Assembly (NCBI RefSeq): GCF_033568475.1
Contig: NC_133123.1
Span: forward strand, 21,748,622-21,812,621
Source of the DNA: Henckelia pumila
Taxonomy: Eukaryota > Streptophyta > Magnoliopsida > Lamiales > Gesneriaceae
Length of the DNA: 64,000 nt
Direction of reading: 5' to 3'
The stretch's first letter is position 1, and every line of letters starts with the position of its first letter. The notes below the pieces were generated by a model. That model was not told the origin of the DNA. It made no database searches and saw only the letters and a list, made by a program, of their open reading frames with translations. Shown here piece after piece: positions 32,248 through 43,859 of the stretch. The translations under genes were made by a program, and so were the position numbers.

Positions 32248-35200
32248 ATGTACTGGAAAACCAGACAAGTGTTGCCATCAGTGTTGCCAACACTGAACCA
32301 GAACACTGTCTGGAAGAAAAATTCTGATAAAAAGGTTTGGGTACCAAAATCTAAATCCAGTTATAATGTTGTTTATACTTCCTTAAAAACTAATGTTGCA
32401 GGTCATTGGTACTTCGACAGTGGCAGTTCACGCCACATGACAGGATTGAAGAAGTATCTTTCTGACTATGTTGAACATGATAAAAGGAAAAGTAACTTAT
32501 GGAGGAGGAGCCAATGGAAAGATTGTTTGAAAATGAATCTTGAATGTAGAAGGACTACCTAAGCTTCACAATGTTCTACACGTGGAAGGATTAAATGCTA
32601 ATCTTATTAGCATTAGTCAACTTTGTGATGATGATCTTTATGTTAAATTTGATAAGAATTTGTGTCAAGTTTTTTATAAGAGTAATTCGTGTGTTTTGAC
32701 AGGGTCTAGATAATCGGACAACTGTTATCAACTTGGAGAGGAAATTGCTTGCAAATTCACCAAGGTTGATGATTTGAATTTATGGCATCAAAAGTTGGGA
32801 CATGCCAACTTCAAAGCACTGAAGAAACTGAACCAGTATGATGCTGTACGTGGAATGCCAAATCTGACTTCAGGAGTTCCATAAGTATGTGGAGACTGTC
32901 AGAAAGGTAAGCAAACTCGTGTGTCTCATCCAGTGTTACAACACTATGGGACAACACGATGTCTTGAACTCCTACACATGGATTTAATGGGACCTAGGAG
33001 GTTGAAAGCTGTGGAGGTAAGAGATATTCATTTGTATGTGTTGATGACTTTTCAAGGTACTCATGGGTAAGTTTTCTAAGAGAAAAGTCTGAGACATTCG
33101 AATCTTTCAAAAAATTGATAAAGCAGATCACTAATCTGTATTCTTTGAAGGTTATCAGGATTCGAACTGACCATGGTAAGGAATTTGAAAACTCATTGTT
33201 TGATCAACTCTGTGAAAAGGAAGGTATATCACATGAATATTCAGCACCTAAGACACCTCAGCAGAATGGCATTTCCGGAAAGGAAAAACAGAACCCTCCA
33301 AGAGATGGCAAGGGTTATGTTAAGCTCAAAAAATGTTGCAAAAAGATTTTGGGCTGAGGCTTTAAATACTACATGCCATATATCCAATATGGTGTATTTA
33401 AGAAAAGGTTCTACTATGACTTCCTATGAAATTTTCATGGGAAATAGGCCTAACCTTAAATATTTTCATGTTTTTGGATGCATATGTTATGTTTTGAATG
33501 ACAGGATACAATTGGTCAATTTTGATTCAAAAAGGGATAAGTGTTTGTTTCTTGGATATGCATTGAATAGTCGAGCTTATCGTGTGTTTAACTTGAGAAC
33601 TAGAACTATCATTGAATCTATTAACGTGATATTTGATGACAATGAAGATCTGAAGGGGAAAACAATTGAAGACAATATTGATGATATGCTGGATACTGTT
33701 GCACCCCAGACTGATTCCAATGTTGTCACTAGTGTTGTCTCACCTAAAAAATCACCCAGCACAACACTGAGCCCAACACTGAATTTGAATGAACAGAGTA
33801 CAGAAGATCAGGATGATTTTGAAGATGAAATTCAAGAAGCTGGACATGATGTACCAAGCAGAATTCAGAAAAACCATCCTACTTCACAAATCATAGGAGA
33901 TGCACAAGGGAGGATGCAAACCCAAACAAAAGAAAAAATTTATTATCGAAAGATGAGTGGGTTAGTGTGCATGACTTCCGCATACTCTCAGGTAAGATAT
34001 TCTTGCTTTGTGTCTAGTATTGAACCAAAAAATGTTATTGAGGCTTTATAAGATGAGTTTTGGGTCAATTCTATGCATGATGAACTTGAACAATTTGTTA
34101 GGAATGATGTGTGGATCTTAGTTTCTCCACCTGATCATAGTAATATCATTGGGACAAAGTGGATTTTTAAGAACAAAATCGATGAATTAGGAAATATTGT
34201 AAGGAGAAAGGCTAGGTTGGTAGCTCAAGGGTATACACAAGTTTAGGGGGTGGACTTTGATGAAACCTTCGCACCTGTAGCCCGAATAGAATCTGTTAGA
34301 TTATTGTTGGCTATTGCATGTCACATGAAAATGAAACTTTTTCAAATGGATGTCAAAAGTGCATTTTTGAACGAAATTTTGAGTGAAGAAGTTTATGTAA
34401 GACAACCTAAGGGATTCGAAGATCCACATCATCTTGATCATGTTTATAAGCTGAAGAAGGCCTTATATGGATTGAAAAAAGCACCTCGTGCTTGATATGG
34501 AAGGCTCATGGAGTATTTGCTTGACATTGGATTCAAAAGAGGTGAGGTAGATAAAACACTTTTTGTTCAAAAAGTACAAGATAACATTCTTATCTGTCAA
34601 ATCTATGTTGATGACATAATCTTCTGTGCTTCATCTCAAAAACTTGTGAATGATTTTGTAGAAAGAATGACTGCTACCTTTGAAATGAGCATGGTAGGTG
34701 AGTTGAATTACTTTCTAGGATTACAAGTGAAACAAATGAGTGATGAAATCTTTTTGTGTCAAAGAAAATATGCTAAGAATTTGGTAAAGAGGTTTTGTAC
34801 TGATTATGTTAGACATATGAAAACACCAATGGAAAGTAATGAAAAACTGTGCAAAGACAGTGTTGCTGACAGTGTTGACAACACTCTGTACAGAAGCATA
34901 ATTGGGAGTCTGCTGTATTTGAGTGCAAGTCGGCCTGATATTATGTTCAGTGTGTGTTTATGTGCCCGATATCAATCTGATCCTAAAGTCACACATATGA
35001 AAGCTGTAAAAAGAATTTTGAAGTATGTTGCAGGCACTTTAGACTTGGGTTTATGGTACACTAAAGAAATCAATACTAATTTGGTAGGCTATAGTGATGC
35101 TGATTGGGCACGAGATGTTGATGAGAGAAAAAGCACCACGGGTGGATGTTTTTATTTGGGTAACAACTTGGTTTCATGGTATAGTAGGAAGCAGAACTGT

Positions 35201-35545
35201 GTATCACTTTCCACTGCTGAATCCAAATATGTGGCAGTGTGAAGTTGTTGTTCTCAATTAATTTGGATGAATCAAATGTTAAAAGGCTATGGTCTTAAAA
35301 GTGAAACTCCAATTTTGTACTGCGATAACTCAAGTGCTATAGATATATCAAAAAACCCAGTACAACACTCTCGAACTAAATACATTGACATAAGACATCA
35401 CTTCATTCGAGATTTAGTTGAGAATGACATGATACATATGGAGTTTGTTGGGACCAATAACCAACTGGCCGATATTTTTACAAAAACATTAGACTTTAAG
35501 AGATTCTCCAGTCTTAGAAAATCTCTCAACATGTGTTCTTTATAA
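32248..35545 (+). pseudogene. pol pseudogene of element 3 (protease, integrase, RT, RNase H)
   Basis: Protease WYFDSGSSRHMTG is intact near 32410. The integrase zinc region follows near 32785 and the core has IRTDHGKEFENSLF near 33150. The glutamate region is split by a frameshift near 33270 and continues as PERKNRTLQEMARVML in the next frame. RT covers about 34140-34900: [19 protein letters not shown] and an intact IYVDDIIF at 34597. In-frame stops are at about 34244, 34493 and 35240. RNase H includes STAESKYVAV and CDNSSAIDISKNPVQHSRTKYIDIRHHF. Catalytic motifs are mostly kept, so the element died by a handful of stops and frameshifts. Confidence 0.9.
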
Positions 35546-36551
35546 GCACTCACGGTTTCTATCCTTAAGTGTTGCTAACACTGACGGACAACACCAAACA
35601 TGCATGTGCATTTTAGGATTTTAGGCATACTGCATATTCATAATGTTCTATGTTTTGCACTGTTTGATAATACTGACTGACATGTAGTTCTTCTGCCATA
35701 GTTATTTTCAGATCACACTTGCCATGAAAATATGCTTTAAACCACGAAGTAGTTGAGGGATGTTCGTGTACTACATGATCGTGTCCCATGTGAAAAGTGG
35801 TTTTGAAAATTAAAAAGCATGGTTTGATAAAATTTCAGTGACCAATGTCTTGAAAATCAAACTAAAATCGGAATAAAATTGGAAAAAGCTACCTAAAAGA
35901 GTCCAATGAAGACCGTTCTTTTAGTGTGCAAGCTACCACTTCTGAACTAAGGTAAAACAGAAGAAAAACATGGCTCTGGAAGTGTGAGAAATTCAAAAAT
36001 ATTTTGAAGACTACAGTGTTGTTGGAAAGTATTGTCAATACTGGTACTTAACACGTACTGCACACACTTTGCATGCATTATATTGTTACATTCTGTTTTA
36101 GACATAAATTAGGTCATGCATTTTGCATTTTACTGTGATCATATCGTGCTCAGGGTTAAAAGTTCAAAAACGAACAAAATTGGAAAAATTGCCTAACTTG
36201 CTGAAAATTGAATTGGTTGTGATTGAATATGTTTTAGTGGCATTAAAACTCGATGTGGAGTTATTTATTTTGGGGATTATTGATATATTCTTAAGTGAGA
36301 GTTTTCAGGGTATCCTTAATTAATCAAATTGAATTTCCTTAATTAGATAGATTTTTACCCTTGGAGAATTGTTACCGTTAGGGAGAGATTTCTAGTCTGA
36401 TATGATAGATAGGATTTTTTATTTTTTTTACCGTTTAAACCATTTTTCCCTATCTATTTCTATCACTGTAGAGATTGATCTATTGTCTTCACCCTTTTCT
36501 AATTTTCTCTGCAAAAATTCTCTGAAACTCTCATTCTAAATTTTTTGGATA
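35546..36551 (+). other. Spacer between pol and ORF3 of element 3
   Basis: About 1 kb without a long ORF. It holds two dyads, AGTGTTGCTAACACT (35568-35582) and AGTATTGTCAATACT (36028-36042). The last 180 bp are pyrimidine-rich and could hold a splice acceptor for an ORF3 mRNA. I see no clear TATA box. Confidence 0.6.
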
Positions 36552-38444
36552 ATGGCAGGCAAAGGTTTTGATTATCACGATATACGATCGGAGATGGGTT
36601 ACCAAGAGGATGACAAGTCTTCGGAGGTTCATTCTGAAAACCCTACCCTCACAATCGTACCTGCTGCCATTCAACCTACATCGTTGGCAGAAATTGCTCC
36701 AGGAGAACCCGGAAATGAAATTGACCTTGAAAATCCTCCTGATTTTTCGGTGTTGAATCGTGTGTTCCCAACACAGCCTATAGCGAGGAGGTCTAAGCGT
36801 CAAGCAGGTTACAACCCCGATTTTACTACCAATAAGAGATTTTGTAGAAAGGGGGAGACTTCTCGTCCCATTTTAGATGATCCAGATTTTTCATCTGGAG
36901 ATGATTCTGCGGACCAGAATTTTGAGGTAGTTGCTAGGACAAAAACCTCTGTTGCTGAGAAGGCCAAATCAAAAAAAGTAGATACATCTAGTGGTGATGA
37001 TTCGTCTGATGAAGATTCTTTTGATGTGGGTACTGTTGAAAAAGAGCAATCTAGTGCTCCTGTTGATGTTGGTGCTGATCAAACAACCAAAACGGATCCT
37101 ATTCCTTCTGAGATTCCAGTGTCTACTGATGAGGAAATTTCACTGGCCAAATTCATGGCGAACATTCGAAAATCCAAAGCTAAACCATCTGAATCCTCAC
37201 GAGTTCCATCCGATGATGATGAACCCAATGGTGAAATAATGCAAGAGTATGAGGATAACCGGCCCCAGAAGTCTGATAGTTCAACTTATTCGAGTTCTGA
37301 GAAAGAATATTATGAGGATGCTGCTTCTGATGATTCTGAGAGTTATGAGGAACAAGTTGCTGCTAACAGTGTTTCCAACACTGATGACAACACTGCTGCT
37401 GAATCTGACTCTGAGATTGATCCTGCTAAGGCATACAATCTTCAGTTTTATTCAAAGGAATCTGCTGATGAATGGGAAGCTCTGTTGGGAAAAGACTATT
37501 GGAAAGAAAGAAATATTGATGAAGTATCCTTCGAAAAGCAGAACTTGGTGACTTTCTTGAAACAACATAATTTATATTCTACTGTCACCACTGCCGGACC
37601 ATTTTCAAGAAAATCTGTGTTAGAGTTTTACTGCAATCCGAATACAAGGACTGGAGATGAAGAATCATTTAAGTTTGGAAGAGTGTACATCCAGGGTGAT
37701 TTCACTCCTGCTCTGATCAATGAGCACTTCAAGACTGCTGATGTAGATGATGATGTAGTTACTGAGGATATTGATCAAATCACTAAGGTGATCACTGGAG
37801 GAATGGTTCAAAAATTTTCTCTGCATCCAGACAGGTTGTCAGCTGCAAAGCTTACTTCTTTCTTTTCGGTGCTTCACAAAATTGCAATCAGGAATTGGAC
37901 ATCATCTACCAATACAACAGTGGTTACTAGACCACAAGCCCTTGCGTTGTTTGCCATTGGAACTCAAGCTCCTTTGGACTTTGGAAATTTGGTATTTGAA
38001 AATATTATGACCTTTAGAGAAGGTGGTTGGAAAGAAACCAAGTTTCCGTTTCCTTCATTAATATATGGTATGCTGGAATCTCAAGGCTTCAAAAAGGATA
38101 ATGATAAAGAGTTGATTGGAGGAGATGAACTTATCAAGATCGCACCTAGTTTGCTGAAGGGAAATAGGAAGATTGATCTACCATGGACTGGTGTTGTACC
38201 CAATGTTGCGAACACTGAGGCTATTCCACCCATGACCATTCATAATACCGTTCTGATTATGTTGAATTTTACTGCAATTCGTGCTCAAATGACTCATGCT
38301 GAACTAAAAATTGCTCAAGCCAAAGCTGATCTCGAGTACTATGAAGCCTTAATGGCTGAGTACAGGAATAAACTTGGACTACCAGGGCCCTCTGGACAAA
38401 AAGGGGGAGTAGGATCAAGTGCTGATCAAGCTGAAGATGATTAG
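36552..38444 (+). CDS. ORF3 of copia element 3, intact 630-residue protein, plant transposon protein-like
   Basis: Open from ATG 36552 to TAG 38444 with no lesion, the longest uninterrupted frame in the window. Residues 1 to about 290 are acidic, rich in S/D/E and probably disordered (SSGDDSSDEDSFD), with a basic patch ARRSKRQAGYNPDF near residue 78. From about residue 297 a folded part begins: FYSKESADEWEALLGKDYWKER, FYCNPNTRTGDEESFKFGRVYIQGDFT, LHPDRLSAAKLTSFFSVLHKIAIRNW, FPFPSLIYGMLESQG. This pattern resembles the 'putative plant transposon protein' domain found near retroelements. The C-terminus has a helical stretch (AELKIAQAKADLEYYEALMAEYR). No signal peptide or membrane segment, so it is not an envelope protein. 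Its function is unknown. A degenerate counterpart lies at the same place in element 4. Confidence 0.85.
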   Translation: MAGKGFDYHDIRSEMGYQEDDKSSEVHSENPTLTIVPAAIQPTSLAEIAPGEPGNEIDLENPPDFSVLNRVFPTQPIARRSKRQAGYNPDFTTNKRFCRKGETSRPILDDPDFSSGDDSADQNFEVVARTKTSVAEKAKSKKVDTSSGDDSSDEDSFDVGTVEKEQSSAPVDVGADQTTKTDPIPSEIPVSTDEEISLAKFMANIRKSKAKPSESSRVPSDDDEPNGEIMQEYEDNRPQKSDSSTYSSSEKEYYEDAASDDSESYEEQVAANSVSNTDDNTAAESDSEIDPAKAYNLQFYSKESADEWEALLGKDYWKERNIDEVSFEKQNLVTFLKQHNLYSTVTTAGPFSRKSVLEFYCNPNTRTGDEESFKFGRVYIQGDFTPALINEHFKTADVDDDVVTEDIDQITKVITGGMVQKFSLHPDRLSAAKLTSFFSVLHKIAIRNWTSSTNTTVVTRPQALALFAIGTQAPLDFGNLVFENIMTFREGGWKETKFPFPSLIYGMLESQGFKKDNDKELIGGDELIKIAPSLLKGNRKIDLPWTGVVPNVANTEAIPPMTIHNTVLIMLNFTAIRAQMTHAELKIAQAKADLEYYEALMAEYRNKLGLPGPSGQKGGVGSSADQAEDD

Positions 38445-38747
38445 AGTCATGCTCTGGTCATATTGGTTTTAGGATTTTTTTCTTATTCTTATCTTTCTTA
38501 TTCTTATCTTTTAGTTTTGTTATTTTGCTCTGAGTTTGTAATATATTTCTGAGTTGATTAATTTTTTCTTATTACTTTATGATATGCTATTAAACTATAT
38601 GCTACTCTGATCTAGTAAGTGTTGCGAGTCTGAGTTGCCAACACGACCGCACCACACTGTGTTCTGAGATGATTAAATTCAGAGGGAGCTTTAGTTGCAT
38701 AAGATAGGGGGAGTTATTTGCACTTGTGTGTGTTTGTCCAGAAAGGC

Positions 38748-38760
38748 AAAAATGGGGAGT
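38748..38760 (+). other. Polypurine tract of element 3
   Basis: AAAAATGGGGAGT ends one base before the 3' LTR start at 38762. Confidence 0.8.
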
Positions 38761-38761
38761 T

Positions 38762-39525
38762 TGAAAGAACATGTCGTGCACATGTCTTTTAAATTATTTC
38801 CTTATTGCATTCAAATTCTATATTTAGAGTTTTGCCTTTCTTAGACAAGTTTTAAACTTGGTAATCTTTATTATTTCTGATTCGAAATATTTGATGATAT
38901 ATTGTTTGTATACCTTGTAGATTCTTATTTATGGAAATATATTGAAGATTTATTTATAGGAGTGCATGGAGAGATCAGAAAGAAGAATCAAGATAGACAA
39001 GAGAGTGAAACGTAGAGAGCAAAATACATAGAGAATTACTGCAAAAATTCTGGAGCTTTGAAGATAGATTGTTGAAGAATTTCTGGAGTGCTCGTTGCTG
39101 TTACATTGTGTTGCCGAGTAGTGTTGGAAACACTGAAGAACACACGAGTAAAGTGTTGTTCTGAAAGTGGATCCTTGGTTTTTGTTTTTCGGTTTAGAAC
39201 TTTCTATTGATGTTTTATTTCAGTTATTACTAGTTTTTAGCAAGTCATTTATTTTCTCAATCTGTTGAGAAAAGTAGATTTTTCATAAACAATCACTAGT
39301 TGGTTTTTGTAAACTGATTTGATTATCTAGTAATTATTTCGCCATGAGGCATTGCACAAGTATTTTATACTTGTGCATAAATATATGTGTGCTAATTACT
39401 TTTACTGTTAGTTAATTATTCTGATGCATAGTGTTCTCTTGAAGTGCTGACAACACTGAAAGATAACACACAATCGAAAAGTTATTTCTGGTATTTCTGT
39501 GATTTCAGACTGTCCAAACCTAACA
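38762..39525 (+). repeat. 3' LTR of element 3
   Basis: Same length as the 5' LTR (764 bp) with scattered substitutions and no obvious indels. Dyads are kept at 39120-39134 and 39443-39457. Confidence 0.95.
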
Positions 39526-39530
39526 ATATT

Positions 39531-40051
39531 TATTTAAAATTATATCATGATAAAAAATTTTCAACTCAAATTATAGAACTCAAATATTGTAATGTTTTGA
39601 TGAAAATATAATAAAATAAATATATGTTAATGGAGTCTGTTGATCTTACTTTTAAACTGCTAAAGAAAACATAATCATGATTTAATTTTTCGAAATCTGG
39701 TATTGTTTTGTTGGAAATTTAAAAAAATATTCAACATTAAAGATTTAGATCATAAAAAAAACAAATCGCTTAAAAAAATCTCACTTATTGTCCCGATTTA
39801 CGTTATTCTAATGACCTAAAATTTCTCCTTTTGATTTAAAAATTTGTAAGTTTATATTTTTTTTTATTCGTGCTTGAATTTAAATATATATAAATAAATA
39901 TTTATTTTATGATATTTTTATCAGTATTAAATATATTTTGGTAATTTTTATGATTTATTTATCGAGTGTAGTTTTATACTATATAATTTTTATATCTATT
40001 TTTTTAAAATGAAAATTATTTAATTTAAATAAAAAAACATTTTATTATTTA
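39531..40051. other. AT-rich intergenic DNA
   Basis: No gene or repeat with recognisable ends. Confidence 0.5.
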
Positions 40052-41009
40052 TGATAGGATCGAAGAACGTGTGTATAGGGAGGTGAATACACACTTTAAA
40101 AAAATTTGAGCTACAACAGCTCGTTCTTGAAATGTTCGAAAATGAACCGAAAACCGAGATATTATATCGAGTTTGATTAAAAAATCAAGCGGAAGACACT
40201 CGACATAATCCTCTAAAAACCGATTAAGCATTTTGGAAATCGTTTGAAAAGATTGCAAGTTGAGATAAAAAAAAATATTTTGATTGAAGTATTTTATCAA
40301 ATATTTTGTATGCAACATTTTGATCTTTAAAGAACATATAAAATGCTTCAACAAATCATCAAAAAATAGCAATGATAAGTAAATGCGATAAAGTAAAGAT
40401 GAACGAATTTTTTTATGGATGTTAGGAGCTCAATCTCTTACGTCAACCCCTTCTTCCTCCTTGAAAGGATCCACTAGAAAACTTTGAGCATTACAACTTC
40501 TTGTAACTACCCCACTCCAATCTTCGGACTTACGCACTGCCTAAATCAGAACTCCTATCATCTCTCAACTATGGTTGGGACAACAAGTCTCACAACCAAA
40601 TACAAATATTACACATTCTTTAATGTCTTTGTGCAAAGACTCTCACTCAACTATTCTATGAAATACATCTCTCTTTTGTGTGAGTGAGCTCTCTTCAAAT
40701 GATGTATTCTTCAATAATTGAACGTGAAAGAGTGTTCTACAAACTTTATTTGATGTGGATGATTTAACTTTGAAAGCTCATATCTCTTCTTGTTACTCAC
40801 ACCTTACTTCTTTGGGTTTGCTCTCATTCTAGCTTATAAATCTGTTTAGACACTCTTCTTCTCTATTTGATTTTCTGAGTGATGTTGTATTTATAGCTTT
40901 CAAGAGAGATATATACGTTAGATACAAGAATATGACCGTTAGTAATAGTTTTGTACTGTTTCTATCATTTAAACAGTCATATTGGACTTCTGGCCACTTT
41001 CCTCATCTT

Positions 41010-41764
41010 CTACTGATTTTGGGCTCTACTGGTACAGTAGCTACTGTCGTCTACTGGTTTCCAATGTTTTCATAACCGGATCGGTGATCGAATCGATCTA
41101 CCTAAAAAAAGGTTCAACTGGTCGGACCGTTTTAACCGGACGGTCGAACCAGAAAACCGTTTATGTAATTTAATATAATAAATAATATATTTTGAATTTT
41201 AAAAACTCCAAAATTATATAAATAGATAAAAAAATATATGTATTTAACATAGTTTGAAAGCTAAATAAATATGTAAATATATTCAAAATATCAATTATAG
41301 TTATAAATTATTTAAATAATAAATTATTTAATTAAAAAAACAATAATTATTAAAATAATTTTTAAAATGAAGTAAAAATTCTAAATAATAATGTGTATAT
41401 ATATATAAATATTAAATTTAAAGTTTTAAAAATAAAAAATTTTAAATTTTCAAAAAAAAATAAAAAAATTCAAAAAACCGATTCAACCGGTTCAATCGGT
41501 TGAACTGATTTTCCGGTTCTTGGCCGGTCCAACCGTTTCTTGACCGGTTTTGACCGGTTCTGACCGGTTGGACCGGTTTTCCGGTTCTTGGAGTCGTTTC
41601 GGACCGGAGAAACGACCGGTTCCCGGTCGAACCGGCCGGTCCGGTCCGGTTCCAAAAACATTGTTGGTTTCATCCGCTAATGGTTGCCTCGGCTACTGGT
41701 TTTGATCGTCTATTGTTTTTTAGCGGCTACTGGTTCGGACTCTGCTGATGTTTGGAGTCTACTG
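41010..41764. repeat. CTACTG/CAGTAG dyad cluster in the solo LTR
   Basis: CTACTG at 41010, 41026, 41041, 41051, 41693, 41727 and 41759, and CAGTAG at 41035, making CTACTG-GTA-CAGTAG and CAGTAGCTACTG palindromes at 41026-41046. Two more CAGTAG lie near 42174 and 42191. The hAT-like MITE 41062-41663 splits the cluster. Confidence 0.7.
41062..41663. mobile_element. hAT-like MITE, 602 bp, rich in ACCGGTT repeats
   Basis: Ends CAATGTTTTCATAACCGGATC and GGTCCGGTTCCAAAAACATTG are inverse with few mismatches. Flanked by 8-bp CTGGTTTC (41054-41061) and TTGGTTTC (41664-41671), one mismatch, the duplication size of hAT elements. The right third is packed with ACCGGTT-type units (41475-41650). The middle is AT-rich and non-coding. 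Confidence 0.8.
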
Positions 41765-42491
41765 CTTTTCTGCACTTCAGATTTCAGCGCTGCTGTTTTT
41801 AGTAGCTTGTTCTCTTGCTTATATATCTTGATTCATTAACTTTTGGGCAAAGTGATGAACATTAAAGTTGTAGAACTTTGTCTTGGATTTCCATAGAATC
41901 AAGAATCACTCGATTTAAAGTTCGTACGAGAGAGATATGCTCAAAACACTCAGCCGTGTCCAAAATTCTGCACTGCAGAATTTTGATGCAGAACCAGATT
42001 TTTCAATGCCATTTATCAGCTTTTTATGTTTCGATTCATAATTTAACTTCTGCACATTATTTGTAGATCTTTGTCTTATCTTCGTAAAGCATACTGAATC
42101 CTTTCATTTGGATAACCGAGCTGCAATATATGGGCCAAATACCAGAACTACTTAAGCTCTCCTGCTTCTGTTTCAGTAGCGTCTTTGGACAGTAGTTTGA
42201 CCTAGATAAAATCCGAATTATTCCCACTGGTCTGAAATATGACTTGCAGCTATTTGAGTTTTCTGTTCACTAGTATTGGCCGCTGGTCATTTGGATCATC
42301 GAACTATGAGATATTATAAAATAAATTCAGCTCCCCAGAAACTAAAATGTGCTGGAATTTGTTTTAGCAACTTATCACTTTCAAAATATGATGTATGTCC
42401 TACACACTTAAGTAAATATGTTAGAAACACAATAACAAATTTTGTTATTATCAAAATCAAGATTGCTTGTATTTTACAGTCCAACAATATA

Positions 42492-43205
42492 TTTATTAAT
42501 ATTTTAAAAATATGTATTATTTTAATAAATAATTTATTAATGAGTAAAATATAAATATATTATAAAAATAGTAAGATACTTATTCTTATAATTTTTAAAT
42601 TAATATAAATTAATTTTTACACTTTTAAATTTTAATCAATAAAAATTTCTTTGAAAAATAAAATCTTTACTTAGTTGAATTTTTAAAAATAATTGAACTT
42701 AAAAACATTTACTAAAGGATAAAATCGGCTTTTTAGTAGGATCATGTATCAATTAAGCCATTTTCAATAATTCATGTACCAATTTGACATTTTATCAATA
42801 GTTCGTGTAACAAAATAAATTTTATTCTAATTATTGTGTGGAATATGGATATCAGGATCATTTAATGAAAAAACAATGTGACACCACGTTTAAAAGTTAC
42901 ACACACATATATAATGAGAACACCCTAATGTTTTTTGGCACGCATATGTTCTTATATATTAATTTTTTTTTTTGTGTTTGATAATTTGTATATTTTTTTT
43001 TTAATATGATACTTGTATATTAGATAAGATTTTATTGAGATAGTTTGAACTTTTAGATATAGTAAACCCACATTAGCAAAAATAGATAACATATATCAAT
43101 AAAAGTAAAAAGATAAACACATTTTGGTGTCACGTTGACATATCAAAATTAGTTACTGCTCAATTTTAATAATATATAGGATTTTAAAAAAACATTTAAT
43201 AATAT
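42492..43205. other. AT-rich intergenic DNA left of the Tat element
   Basis: No gene recognised. Its last five bases AATAT (43201-43205) should be the target duplication of the Tat element that begins at 43206; the other copy is off the window. Confidence 0.5.
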
Positions 43206-43442
43206 TGATACTGTTACGCCTTAAACGCATACAAATCTCGTGTAATGATATTCATATTTTTAATGCATTAGCAAGCCTCAAATTAATAAGTCTTGATGAT
43301 TACAAAACTCGGTTAATCGTTACTAACAGTTTAAAGTGAGAAATTTGCAGATAATAATACTTTTGAGTATGAACAATATTGGAAGCAAGAACCGATAATA
43401 AAAAATTGGAGATAAAAATTTTAAAAGTTCAAATTTCCCCAG

Positions 43443-43842
43443 GTTCGGACGACCCGAAGATGGTTCGGAACACCCGAAGAATATTCAATATTTAAATATG
43501 TTCGGAGGATCATATCGGAGGCCACGAAAGAATAGTTCGGACGGTCTGAAGCCAGTTCGGACGGCCCGAAGAATTTCTTGAAATTTAATATTGCTCGGAG
43601 GCACTCTCGGAGGTCACGAAATGCACACTTCGAACGATCCGAAGACAAGTTCGGAGGACCCGAACTACTTTACGGCCACTGAAGATTTTTTCGGAAGAAA
43701 TTTGCCAGAATGAATTTAATGCAGCCGTTCGGACGACCCGAAGACGAGTTCGGATCCCCCGAACAGTTCACCAGCCGCAGAAATTTGAACTTGAATCAGA
43801 CAACGTTTGGACGACTCGAAGACCCGTTCGGAGGCTCCGAAC
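43443..43842. repeat. TTCGG...CCGAA dyad array in U3 of element 4
   Basis: About ten 17-bp units of the form GTTCGGACGACCCGAAG: 43443-43459, 43463-43479, 43535-43551, 43555-43571, 43628-43644, 43649-43665, 43737-43753, 43748-43764, 43805-43821, 43826-43842, plus degenerate units near 43500-43530 and 43593-43620. Arms TTCGG/CCGAA are the conserved part; the middle varies. Many units are in pairs 20-21 bp apart. Confidence 0.92.
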
Positions 43843-43859
43843 CAGTTCGGATTGACAAC

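Larger units (their letters stand above)
29680..39525 (+). mobile_element. Complete Ty1/copia LTR retrotransposon, SIRE/Maximus-like (element 3), with third ORF
   Basis: Two 764-bp LTRs (29680-30443 and 38762-39525), each beginning TGAAAGAACATGTCG and ending CCTAACA, flanked by the perfect 5-bp duplication ATATT (29675-29679 and 39526-39530). Total 9846 bp. Order: LTR, tRNA-Met-type primer site, gag, protease, integrase, RT, RNase H, about 1 kb spacer, ORF3, purine tract, LTR. Integrase before RT defines copia. Two CCHC knuckles separated by a coiled-coil-rich region and an extra ORF after pol are SIRE/Maximus traits. Gag-pol is broken but ORF3 is intact. A dyad motif recurs through the whole element. 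Confidence 0.95.
40052..42486 (-). mobile_element. Solo LTR, SIRE/Maximus-like copia, minus strand, split by a MITE
   Basis: Read on minus it begins TGTTGGACTGTAAAATACAA at 42486 and ends CGATCCTATCA at 40052, a TG...CA unit. No gag-pol or second copy lies on either side. Flanks ATTTA and ATATA differ at one position, as in an aged duplication. On minus a TATA box GCTATAAATAC sits near 40894-40904. Directly upstream of it (41010-41764, around the MITE) are repeated CTACTG/CAGTAG units. The family assignment rests on end sequence and layout only. Confidence 0.7.

Noticed and set aside
36991..37551. Additional plus-strand ORFs inside ORF3 of element 3
   Set aside because: They are +1/+2 shadows of the intact 630-codon frame, rich in L/M from frame-shifted acidic codons.
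36552..38444. ORF3 as a retroviral-type envelope gene
   Set aside because: No signal peptide, no hydrophobic membrane segment and no coiled-coil/fusion layout; the downstream half resembles a plant transposon protein domain instead.
41470..41673. Minus-strand ORF rich in RTGRFDREPV
   Set aside because: It is a translation of the ACCGGTT repeats of the hAT-like MITE and runs across its edge.
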